40,105 nucleotides of DNA from the NCBI GenBank assembly GCA_041306005.1, contig JBFYKJ010000067.1:1-40105 (forward strand), read 5' to 3'. The notes under the pieces were generated by a model. The model was given only the letters and a program-made list of their open reading frames with translations. It ran no database searches and was not told the DNA's origin. A program made the position numbers and the translations under genes. Positions 23,187 to 30,731 of the stretch are shown here, one piece after another; the stretch's first letter is position 1; the number at the start of each line of letters is the position of its first letter. The stretch comes from JBFYKJ01 sp041306005 (GTDB lineage Archaea > Altiarchaeota > Altiarchaeia > JAFGQM01).

Positions 23187-24344
23187 ATGGAAATCAACTA
23201 CTCGGATAACCTAAAGAAGATACCGCCTTACGCGTTCGCCGAGATATCGAAGAAGAAGAAGGCGATGGCAGCCCAGGGCATAAACTTAGTCGACCTGGGC
23301 ATCGGCGACCCGGACCTCCCCACCCCCAAGGACATCCGCGACGCCATGAAGAAGGCGGTCGACGACCCGGCCACCCACAGGTACCCGATGGACGCGGGGA
23401 GGAAGGATTTCCGCGATGCTTGGGCCGCGTGGTGCAAGAGGCGATTCGGCATACGCATAGAGGCGGACCAAGTACAGGCGCTGATGGGGTCTAAGGAGGG
23501 ATTATGCAACTTAGCTCGCGCATTTGTCAACCCCGGCGACAGGGTACTAGTCCCCGACCCCGGTTACCCGGGCTACGCGAACGGGGCCACGCTCCTGACC
23601 GGCGGGATACCAGTCAAGATGCCGCTCCTTGAGGAGAACGGGTTCATGATAGACCTCTCCGCCATCGACCGGAAGGCGGCTAAAGAAGCTAAGCTGATGT
23701 ACATCAACTACCCGAACAACCCGACTGGTGCAGTCGCGGACAAGAAGTTCTACAAAGAAGTCGTCGACTTCGCCGCCGACAACGGGATAATCGTGGCTAG
23801 CGACAACCCCTACAGCGAGATCACATTCGACGGCTGCAAGGCGCCCTCTATATTCGAGGTGAAGGGGGCGATGGAGGTGGCGATAGAGCTTCACTCCTTT
23901 TCAAAGACCTACAATATGACCGGCTGGAGGCTCGGGGCCGCATACGGCAATCCCGAGATAGTCGCCGGGTTGTCAAAGGTCAAGGAGAATATCGACTCGG
24001 GCGTATTTGAGGCCGTGCAGGTCGCGGGCATATACGCCCTTGAGCACTACAAGGAGGCTCCCGCCCTTCCCGAATACAACACCCGCATGGATGCCATAGT
24101 CGCGGCCTTCAACGAGATCGGGATACCGGTCAAGAAGCCCAAGGGCACGTTCTACCTCTGGGGCCGGGTGCCCGGTGGTGAAACATCGACCGGCTTTGTC
24201 AACCGGGTCTTGGAAAAGGCGCACGTAGTCCTGACCCCGGGAACCGCTTTTGGCCAATATGGAGAAGGTTATTTCCGGGCGTCTATAACCTCTTCGACCG
24301 ACAAGATAAAAGAGGCCGCAAGAAGGCTGGAGAATCTGGTGTAG
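23187..24344 (+). CDS. dapL: LL-diaminopimelate aminotransferase
   Basis: A 385-residue class I pyridoxal-phosphate aminotransferase. It starts in the DapL manner (LKKIPPYAFAEISKKK), with LGIGDPDLPTP, NYPNNPTGAV, the cofactor-contacting DNPYSEI (Asp206, Tyr209) and the Schiff-base lysine K240 in SFSKTYNMTGWR. DapL converts tetrahydrodipicolinate straight to LL-diaminopimelate, bypassing the succinylase and acetylase branches. Its place between dapB and lysA supports this over other aminotransferase roles. The next step needs an epimerase (dapF) that is not in this window. Confidence 0.9.
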   Translation: MEINYSDNLKKIPPYAFAEISKKKKAMAAQGINLVDLGIGDPDLPTPKDIRDAMKKAVDDPATHRYPMDAGRKDFRDAWAAWCKRRFGIRIEADQVQALMGSKEGLCNLARAFVNPGDRVLVPDPGYPGYANGATLLTGGIPVKMPLLEENGFMIDLSAIDRKAAKEAKLMYINYPNNPTGAVADKKFYKEVVDFAADNGIIVASDNPYSEITFDGCKAPSIFEVKGAMEVAIELHSFSKTYNMTGWRLGAAYGNPEIVAGLSKVKENIDSGVFEAVQVAGIYALEHYKEAPALPEYNTRMDAIVAAFNEIGIPVKKPKGTFYLWGRVPGGETSTGFVNRVLEKAHVVLTPGTAFGQYGEGYFRASITSSTDKIKEAARRLENLV

Positions 24345-24384
24345 GGTGCGAATCTAACAGGCGTAAATCAAAGCAATAACCAAG

Positions 24385-25686
24385 ATGGCAAGCAACGACA
24401 GCGCATACGTGGAGCCGAAGGATTTTGACAAACGCAGCTGGGTAAAGGCCCCGCTGGAGAACAGGAAGAACGTCTTATACATCGGCGGCTGCAGCGCTCT
24501 CGAGCTCGCCGAGAATTACGGGACGCCTGTTTATGTCACCGACGAGGACCGCATCCGCGACAACTACCGCAGGCTGAAGGCTGCTTTCACAAAAGTCTAC
24601 CCGAAGACGAGGATACACTACGCCATAAAGTGCAACAACAACATGAGCATAGTCAGGGTGCTCGCGGACGAGGGCGCGTGCTTCGATTGTTCCTCCCCAT
24701 ATGAGATACAGATGGCGCAAAAAGTGGGCGCCACCCCCGACAAGATACTCTACACGGGCAACAACCACTCGGACTGGGAGCTCAAGTTCGCTGTCGACAA
24801 CAAGATAAAGCTGAACCTGGATGACATCTCACAGCTCGACCGCGTCGTAAAATACGGCAAGACGCCGCTCATCTCGTTTCGAGTCAACCCCGCCATCGAG
24901 GGCGGCTACCACAAGGAGCTGCACTTCGGCTCAAAAGACAGCAAGTTCGGGGTCATAGAGCGGGACATAGTCGCCGCCTACCAGAAGGCCAAGGATTACG
25001 GCTTCAAGAACTTCGGGATACACATGATGGCGGGCTCCGGGGTCCTTGACACCGCTTTTTTCAAAAACGTGGCCGAGAAGATGATGTCCCTTGTGGACAC
25101 CATACAGAGGGAGGTCGGGATAAAGTTCGACTTCATAGACCTCGGCGGCGGTTTTGGGGTGCCGTATAAGCCCACGGACAAGGCCCTTGACATCGAGGCC
25201 GCGGCGGCAGGCGTTGCCGCAGTGCTCAAGAAGCACGGCTACGACGGGGACCTTTACCTAGAACCAGGCAGGTACATAGTCTGTGATTCAACAATCCTCC
25301 TGACCAAGGTCAACACGGTAAAAGACGCCTACAAGAAGTTCGTGGGGACGGATTCGGGCTTTCACGTCCTGGCAAGGCCCTTCATCTACGGCGCATACCA
25401 CCCGATACTCGTCGCCAACCGGCTCGACGCCAAGGATGAAGAGACTTACGACGTCGTGGGCGTCGTTTGTGAATCGGGCGACATAATGGCAAAGGACCGC
25501 AGGCTCCCGAAGATGCGCGAGGGCGACATGCTCGCCATACTCAATGCCGGGGCTTACGGCTTTTCCATGAGCTCGCAGTACAACTCGAGGCCGAGGGTGG
25601 CCGAGGCCATGGTCTCCAAGGGCAAGTCCCGTGTCATAAGGGAGCGGGAGACCCTTGAGGACCTCTTGAGGAACCAGAAGTATTAG
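24385..25686 (+). CDS. lysA: Diaminopimelate decarboxylase
   Basis: A 433-residue fold-type III pyridoxal-phosphate enzyme that decarboxylates meso-diaminopimelate to lysine. The cofactor lysine is K82 in HYAIKCNNN. DLGGGFGVPY binds phosphate, EPGRYIVCDSTILLTKVNTVK is a conserved active-site region, and CESGDIMAKDR supplies the catalytic cysteine of the partner subunit. The usual HxGSG loop reads HMMAGSG here, a small variation. It is the last gene of the dap cluster, and a CCTAG/CTAGG hairpin lies 15 bases beyond its stop. Confidence 0.93.
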   Translation: MASNDSAYVEPKDFDKRSWVKAPLENRKNVLYIGGCSALELAENYGTPVYVTDEDRIRDNYRRLKAAFTKVYPKTRIHYAIKCNNNMSIVRVLADEGACFDCSSPYEIQMAQKVGATPDKILYTGNNHSDWELKFAVDNKIKLNLDDISQLDRVVKYGKTPLISFRVNPAIEGGYHKELHFGSKDSKFGVIERDIVAAYQKAKDYGFKNFGIHMMAGSGVLDTAFFKNVAEKMMSLVDTIQREVGIKFDFIDLGGGFGVPYKPTDKALDIEAAAAGVAAVLKKHGYDGDLYLEPGRYIVCDSTILLTKVNTVKDAYKKFVGTDSGFHVLARPFIYGAYHPILVANRLDAKDEETYDVVGVVCESGDIMAKDRRLPKMREGDMLAILNAGAYGFSMSSQYNSRPRVAEAMVSKGKSRVIRERETLEDLLRNQKY

Positions 25687-25700
25687 GCCAATAGTTTCAG

Positions 25701-25714
25701 CCTAGCGCCCTAGG
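25701..25714 (+). repeat. Small inverted repeat between lysA and ino1
   Basis: CCTAG-CGCC-CTAGG is a perfect 5-base stem with a 4-base loop, 15 bases after the lysA stop and about 25 bases before the ino1 TATA box. It could be a 3'-end structure for lysA or an upstream operator of ino1. Confidence 0.35.
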
Positions 25715-25738
25715 TTTCGCCTTCGACTCATTCTCTTG

Positions 25739-25777
25739 TTTTTATACCCTATCCTCCTATATTTTACAGTTGTAAAA
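25739..25777 (+). promoter_or_regulatory. ino1 promoter with a dyad at the predicted transcription start
   Basis: TTTTTATA (25739-25746) is a clear TATA box. The perfect dyad TTTTACA-GT-TGTAAAA (25762-25777) follows 16 bases later, covering the predicted start of transcription around 25770. Archaeal repressors commonly bind at this place. The leader to the ATG at 25809 would be about 40 bases. Repression or response to inositol or osmotic state is only an inference. Confidence 0.6.
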
Positions 25778-25808
25778 CAAAGCGGCAAACCGCATCACAA
25801 CAATCAAA

Positions 25809-26897
25809 ATGACCGGCAAGATCAAGGTCGCCATAATCGGCGTCGGGAACTGCGCATCATCGCTGGTGCAGGGGATAGAGTACTATAAGGATGTCGGCGC
25901 CACTGATGAGGTAGTCCCCGGCCTGATGCACAACGTGCTCGGCGGCTACAAGATAAGCGACATAAAGTTCGTTTCGGCCATAGATGTGGACCGTAGAAAG
26001 GTCGGCACCGACCTGAGCGAGGCCGTTTTTGCGCCTCCGAACTGCACCGCAAAGTTCAGCAAGGTGCCCCGCTGGGACGTTGAGGTTAAGAAAGGCCCCG
26101 TCCTTGACGGCGTCGGGGAGACTGTCCAAGATTCGTTCCTCGTCGACCCAAAGCAGACACCCATAGATGTCAAGAAGGAGCTTGAGGACAGCGGCGCTGA
26201 GATATGCGTGGGCTACCTCCCCGTAGGCTCAGAGGACGCCGTCAGGTTCTACGCCAAGGAGTGCATGGACGCAGGCGTCGCGTTCATCAACGCGATACCC
26301 GTGTTCATCCAGGACGAGAAGGCGCTAATAGCCGACTTTGAGAAAAAGGGCCTTCCGGTAGTCGGCAGCGACATAAAGTCGCAGGTCGGGGCAACGATAG
26401 TGCACCGGGTATTAACGAAGCTATTCGTCGACCGCGGCCAGCCGCTCATGCACACCTACCAGCTGAACGTCGGCGGCAACACCGACTTCAAGAACATGCT
26501 CATGCGCTCAAGGCTAAAAAGCAAGAAGATATCTAAGACGAATTCGGTCCAGTCGCAGCTGCCCCAGAGGCTGCCCGACGAGGACATCTACGTAGGCCCC
26601 TCGGACTGGGTCCCGTGGCTCAAGGACAACAAGGTATGCTTCATCCGGATGGAGGCCAAGCAGTTCGGCGACGTGCCGATGAACCTGGAGCTGCGGCTTT
26701 CAGTCGAAGACTCGCCGAATTCAGCGGGCGTGATGGTCGACGCCATAAGGTGCGCGAAGCTCGGGCTTGACAGGGGCGTAGGCGGCATGCTGCTATCCCC
26801 CTCGGCATATTTCATGAAGACGCCCCCGATACAATACCCGGACACCCTGGCCAAGCAGATGGTCGAGGAATTTATAAGGGGAGAACGTGAAAGATAG
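25809..26897 (+). CDS. ino1: Inositol-3-phosphate synthase
   Basis: A 362-residue NAD-dependent enzyme converting glucose-6-phosphate to 1L-myo-inositol-phosphate, of the shorter archaeal/actinobacterial type. The N-terminal NAD motif is IGVGNCASSLVQGIEYY. SDIKSQVGATIVHR, NVGGNTDFKNM and RLKSKKISKTNSVQ form the active site with its lysines, and EDSPNSAGVMVDAIR closes the fold. It is immediately followed by a CDP-alcohol phosphatidyltransferase, so the product probably goes to archaetidylinositol phosphate, a membrane lipid precursor. The promoter carries a conspicuous dyad. Confidence 0.95.
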   Translation: MTGKIKVAIIGVGNCASSLVQGIEYYKDVGATDEVVPGLMHNVLGGYKISDIKFVSAIDVDRRKVGTDLSEAVFAPPNCTAKFSKVPRWDVEVKKGPVLDGVGETVQDSFLVDPKQTPIDVKKELEDSGAEICVGYLPVGSEDAVRFYAKECMDAGVAFINAIPVFIQDEKALIADFEKKGLPVVGSDIKSQVGATIVHRVLTKLFVDRGQPLMHTYQLNVGGNTDFKNMLMRSRLKSKKISKTNSVQSQLPQRLPDEDIYVGPSDWVPWLKDNKVCFIRMEAKQFGDVPMNLELRLSVEDSPNSAGVMVDAIRCAKLGLDRGVGGMLLSPSAYFMKTPPIQYPDTLAKQMVEEFIRGERER

Positions 26898-26957
26898 GCG
26901 GAGGAAGGCTTGAGCGCGATTGGTGCAAGCGCGCCTAAGTATTCTTTTTAGTTCAAA

Positions 26958-27590
26958 ATGATCAAGTCTCAGAACAAGGGCGGGGATGTCAGCGTAGCGA
27001 TAGGCATCATTTTCTCAAAACTGGGCCTCAGCCCGAACGACTGGACGGCATTGTCCCTGGTGCCTGCAATATTCGGTTTTGTATCCCTGGTCTACGGCCA
27101 CCTGCTTCTTGCAGCCGGGCTGTTCATACTCTCGGGCCTATTTGACGCCATAGACGGCGCGGTCGCCCGCGTGACCGGCTCTGCAACAAACCTTGGCGCG
27201 TTCCTCGACGGCATAGTCGACAGGTACGTCGAGATGTTCCTCTATATGGGCTTGCTCGTATTCGTGATGGCGAGCCAGATAGTAGAATTCCTGATACCCC
27301 ACTACTACTGGTTCGCGATACTCATATCGGGCGCTCTTCTGCCAACTTTTGTCAGGGCATACGCCGACCACAGGGGCGTAGTGACCGAGGCAGAGGACCA
27401 CCGCAGGATGGGGGGCATTTTGGAGCGGGCTGAGCGGCTGGGCCTCATCTTCGCGGGCATGATACTCGGCTACTTCAACACGGCGTTCCTCATCTACATG
27501 GTGGCCGTCACAGGCGTACTCTCGCATGTGACCGCGATACAGCGGATAGCCTATGTAGTCGAAGTCGCCCACAGGAAGGGCAGGGCGTGA
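26958..27590 (+). CDS. CDP-alcohol phosphatidyltransferase, likely archaetidylinositol phosphate synthase
   Basis: A 210-residue membrane protein with about six hydrophobic segments. The family's catalytic signature is complete: Asp63, Asp66-Gly67, Ala70-Arg71, Gly80, Asp84 and Asp88 in the D-x2-DG-x2-AR-...-G-x3-D-x3-D pattern. Such enzymes replace CMP in a CDP-lipid (in archaea, CDP-archaeol) with an alcohol. The gene follows inositol-phosphate synthase by 60 bases, so the alcohol is probably inositol phosphate. A di-inositol-phosphate phosphate synthase is an alternative if the nucleotidyltransferase at the left edge makes CDP-inositol. A T-run (26943-26950) precedes the gene and may be a TATA or end signal. 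Confidence 0.82.
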   Translation: MIKSQNKGGDVSVAIGIIFSKLGLSPNDWTALSLVPAIFGFVSLVYGHLLLAAGLFILSGLFDAIDGAVARVTGSATNLGAFLDGIVDRYVEMFLYMGLLVFVMASQIVEFLIPHYYWFAILISGALLPTFVRAYADHRGVVTEAEDHRRMGGILERAERLGLIFAGMILGYFNTAFLIYMVAVTGVLSHVTAIQRIAYVVEVAHRKGRA

Positions 27591-27633
27591 GGCTGGACGG
27601 GCATCCGCCCGGCAGCGGCACTGCAACCCTATC

Positions 27634-28893
27634 TCAGTTCTTGTTCGCCCTGGAGACCGCAATCTTGATGCCTACGCCCAGGGCTGCCAGCGGCACGATG
27701 ACAAGCAGCAGGTTGAACACGTCCTGGGGCAGGCCAAACGGCCCGGTTTTGGGCCCAGAGGCGTTCCCGCCCTGCAAGCCCGTGCCCTGCCCGCTAGTGT
27801 TCTGCACGGTTGGCGTGCCGTTCGGGTTGCTGTCGTTTGCCATAGTATCGTTTGTGCCCGACAGGTTGACCGGCTGGCGTATGGCCTGCACCCTAAGCAC
27901 CCTTACCCCGATTTCATCCTCAGCTTTCCCTCGCGAGTCGTTGACTATGAGTTTGGCCAGCGCCAGCTCCTGCGTTGGAACCAGGGTGATGTCGAATTCG
28001 TGGGTCTTATTGTAATCCAGGTCTGCGCAGCCGCTTGCGTTATACCCAATGCCCTCGACAAAGGCGCAAACCCCGGTGAGGCTGGCAAGGCCGTTGTTCC
28101 TAACAAGGACCTTGACCACCATCCCGGCATCCGGCACGCGCAGCTCCGCGTTCTCCAGGGGCGAAAGAATGTCTAGCTTGTTTGGCAGCATCTGCTCGAC
28201 CAGCCTTAATGTGATGCTCTCAGTGTCGAACGCCCTGCCGTCGGCGTCAGCCGCCGTTATCCTGAACGACTTGCCCGAGGACACGTTATTGCACGTTATC
28301 GAATAGCTTGCAGTCTTCCCCGGGGCGATGGATTGGGGATTGCTCGCGGTGCACGACAGCCCTGCGCTCAGCCTCTCAAACGTTATTGCGACGCCCGCAA
28401 GGCTGGCGCCGCCGTAGTTCCTCACTGCGACGCTTATCTTTGCGCTCCCTTTCTCCGGGATGCCCACGAGCGAGATCTCGCCTTTTGGGCTCTCTATCTT
28501 GAGCTCGGCTTTCGGCGGCAGGAACACTATGTTGATATGGTCCCCGTCCGTGCCGTTGGGGCCGCTGCCATAAGCGGTTATCCGTGCGTCGGTTTCTTCC
28601 CCTACAAGCCCGGTCACCCTTAGGAGTATGCTTCGCACGTCCCCCGGATTGAGCTTGGCAATGCTGTTGGCCGAATACGCAAACCCGGCAATGTCCAAGG
28701 ATACGCGGACCTCCTCTGCGTAGTCAAGCCCGTTGTTCTTTATTTTGATTGTTATCTCCAGCGACCCGGTAGTTACGTATTCATGGCCGTTGTCCGGCGA
28801 TATTATCTCAAGGTTCGCTTCTGCCTGAGCGGTTGGGGCCACAGCCAGCAGGGCTGCAAGCGCCGCCAGCGCGATAAGGGTTTTTTCTGCCAC
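27634..28893 (-). CDS. Secreted, membrane-anchored CARDB-like surface protein with sequon-rich stalk
   Basis: A 419-residue protein with no recognised enzyme domain. Residues 1-24 are a signal peptide ending TAQA-E. Residues 27-335 form about three immunoglobulin-like beta modules, with recurrent phrases such as LEIISPDNG / LDILSPLEN and KIKNNGLDYAEEV / LVRNNGLASLTGV, like CARDB or NPCBM-associated domains. Residues 343-379 are a Ser/Thr/Asn/Gly stalk with six N-glycosylation sequons (N343, N348, N353, N358, N365, N377). A single membrane helix (about 391-413) and a short basic tail anchor it. It is likely a glycosylated adhesin or a scaffold of the cell surface. It lies directly downstream of the FtsZ-like gene, 58 bases away. 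Confidence 0.75.
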   Translation of the reverse strand: MAEKTLIALAALAALLAVAPTAQAEANLEIISPDNGHEYVTTGSLEITIKIKNNGLDYAEEVRVSLDIAGFAYSANSIAKLNPGDVRSILLRVTGLVGEETDARITAYGSGPNGTDGDHINIVFLPPKAELKIESPKGEISLVGIPEKGSAKISVAVRNYGGASLAGVAITFERLSAGLSCTASNPQSIAPGKTASYSITCNNVSSGKSFRITAADADGRAFDTESITLRLVEQMLPNKLDILSPLENAELRVPDAGMVVKVLVRNNGLASLTGVCAFVEGIGYNASGCADLDYNKTHEFDITLVPTQELALAKLIVNDSRGKAEDEIGVRVLRVQAIRQPVNLSGTNDTMANDSNPNGTPTVQNTSGQGTGLQGGNASGPKTGPFGLPQDVFNLLLVIVPLAALGVGIKIAVSRANKN

Positions 28894-28951
28894 GGGAGTT
28901 TATCCTTACGGATTAAATAAAACGGAGGGGGAACGATGGGAAGTCACACCC

Positions 28952-30592
28952 TCACCTGAACTTCCTGAAGAACCCGTATTCGCCCAGCTTCTTTTGGCTG
29001 GGCTTTGCGCGCGAGTAGTACGGGTAGCCGCTAAGCTCGCTGACCGCGTCGTCGGTGTCGTCCCTCCACCTGCCCGGCTTATCGCCCTCCCTGGGCTCCC
29101 TTGTTATTATCCCCTTCTCATAGGCGCGCTTAATCGCCACCTCGCGCTCAAGCGCCTTTTTAGTATCCGTATGTATCCCGATAAGCGCAGGGCTCCTGAA
29201 CCTGAGGCTCTCGGCTATGCTGGCCGCAACAGCCCGCGTATCCGTCTCATCCCCCGCTTCAGGCCCCTCACCGCCGCCGATCTCGGGTATGTCCAGCTCT
29301 TCCGCAGTCCTCTCCATCTCCGCCACAGCGGCCGCGCTTGGGGCGTCGTTCGCATCGTCTGCAAGAAGCCCGCTGATAGGCAGCATCTCGGCGTCAACTT
29401 GCTTGGCCTCCTCGACCGACAGGCTTTCCTCTGCCGGCTCGAGCCCGGTGTATTGGCATGCCGCCTCCACGGCTTCGATCTTCGGGATGAGGTCCAGCTC
29501 GGGTATGCCGGTTGGGCCGCTGCCGGTAAAATCGCCCTCCCGAGCCGCGGGCGTGACTTCGCCGGGCACCCCCTCAGGCTCACCATCCATAAATGTTTCC
29601 GGGGCCTCTGCGGCATTGCCGCCGCTTCTTGCCGCCCAGCCATCGCCGCCCTGTCCGGCAGCATCAGCACCCCCATCGCCCGGCGCATCTTCAGGTTCCT
29701 CGTCCCGCGCCCCCCCTTCCCATGCCTCCGGCAGGCTGTCTGTGGGCAGGATGAGCGCCATGCTGGCGTTGTTAGAATCCGACTGCACTCCAACCCACTT
29801 CATCCCGTCCGCGCCGGTGGCGGCGGAAATCCTTCCAGTCGCGTCCCGCATCTCGGGTATCCCCAGCTCCGGGCCGGATGCCAGCACAAGGGCGCTGCCC
29901 TTGCCGCGCTCGGCCTCGGCGGCGGCATCGAGCGCATATTGCATAGCCTCGCCGTGGTCCGCCCCCCTGCCGGCTGCAAGGCGGAAGAACCTGCCCCTGA
30001 AGAAATTGCGCAGCTCCTCCCTGTTAGCGTAGATATACCCTGCGCCGGACAGCGATGCGAAAAGCAGGCGCACCGCGTCGGCAACAGCATCGGCATGATT
30101 GCCATGGCCGCAGGCGGCTATTATCCCGCCGCCCCTGCCGCCTAAGCTTCCAAGGGCCGTCCGCACTGTTTCGGCCGTTTCAGCATCAGCCGGGCAGCCG
30201 GACTGTATTATGAGCGTGAAGAGCCCATTGCTTTCGCACAGCCCTGCAACGAGCCCGCCTATGCGGGCGTCGCTCTTGCTTGCAAAGCCCGCGATGACGG
30301 CCATCTCAACGCCGGACAGCGCGGAGTCGAGCTCCTGAAAGACGCTGGGCAGGAGCCCTCTCGCCTCATCGACATCCCCGCGAAGCGCGCCCGGGTCCCG
30401 AATAATTATCCTCTTTATGTCATCGTCGAGCGACCAGATGGCGTCCTCGTCGGTGCTTAAGGCTATTAATTCTACGTTAGCGGCAGAGTGCAGCCGCTGC
30501 AGGACCTCCAGGCCTGAGCCGCCTAGGCCGATTACCACGGCCTTAGCCCCGTGTGCCATTATCAGCTTTAAATGTGCTTGGCTCCGCCCCAC
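28952..30592 (-). CDS. Divergent FtsZ/tubulin-superfamily protein lacking the GTPase signature
   Basis: A 546-residue protein. Residues 17-283 align in order with FtsZ: VVIGLGGSGLEVLQRL (first nucleotide loop), VELIALSTDEDA (FtsZ: VEFIAVNTDAQA), LSGVEMAVIAGF, NGLFTLIIQSGCPADAE, then SALVLASGPELGIPEM and the last strand ALILP. The tubulin signature GGGTGTG is replaced by GFASKSD (102-108), and the T7-loop aspartates appear to be Asn and Glu (YANREEL, 188-194). GTP hydrolysis is therefore unlikely. Residues 285-450 are acidic and low in complexity; the end is a conserved-looking basic peptide (SGYPYYSRAKPSQKKLGEYG from 521). ATG at 30592 is chosen from a TATA-like element near 30625-30635; ATG 30559 is the alternative. 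The fold assignment is from pattern matching only. Confidence 0.65.
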   Translation of the reverse strand: MGRSQAHLKLIMAHGAKAVVIGLGGSGLEVLQRLHSAANVELIALSTDEDAIWSLDDDIKRIIIRDPGALRGDVDEARGLLPSVFQELDSALSGVEMAVIAGFASKSDARIGGLVAGLCESNGLFTLIIQSGCPADAETAETVRTALGSLGGRGGGIIAACGHGNHADAVADAVRLLFASLSGAGYIYANREELRNFFRGRFFRLAAGRGADHGEAMQYALDAAAEAERGKGSALVLASGPELGIPEMRDATGRISAATGADGMKWVGVQSDSNNASMALILPTDSLPEAWEGGARDEEPEDAPGDGGADAAGQGGDGWAARSGGNAAEAPETFMDGEPEGVPGEVTPAAREGDFTGSGPTGIPELDLIPKIEAVEAACQYTGLEPAEESLSVEEAKQVDAEMLPISGLLADDANDAPSAAAVAEMERTAEELDIPEIGGGEGPEAGDETDTRAVAASIAESLRFRSPALIGIHTDTKKALEREVAIKRAYEKGIITREPREGDKPGRWRDDTDDAVSELSGYPYYSRAKPSQKKLGEYGFFRKFR

Positions 30593-30600
30593 GCTCCGCT

Positions 30601-30635
30601 AGCCTGACTAAATTAGGCTATTCGGGATAAAAACG
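30601..30635 (-). promoter_or_regulatory. Promoter region of the FtsZ-like gene with a dyad
   Basis: Minus-strand GTTTTTATCC (plus 30625-30634) is a TATA-like box about 38 bases before the ATG at 30592. Between it and the gene lies an imperfect dyad with AGCCT and AGGCT ends (30601-30619), over the predicted transcription start near 30604. Confidence 0.4.
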
Positions 30636-30731
30636 GTGCCTGCCCACGCCGTCTGCGGAATCATGCGCCTGCAGACCTATGCCGCCTGCAGACTTATGCC
30701 GCTTGCGGGCATATCCGTATTTGCGCTCCCC

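Noticed and set aside
28994..30145. A 383-codon plus-strand frame antisense to the FtsZ-like gene
   Set aside because: Its translation is Arg/Ala/Leu-rich without recognisable motifs; the minus-strand frame has a coherent domain structure and a promoter.
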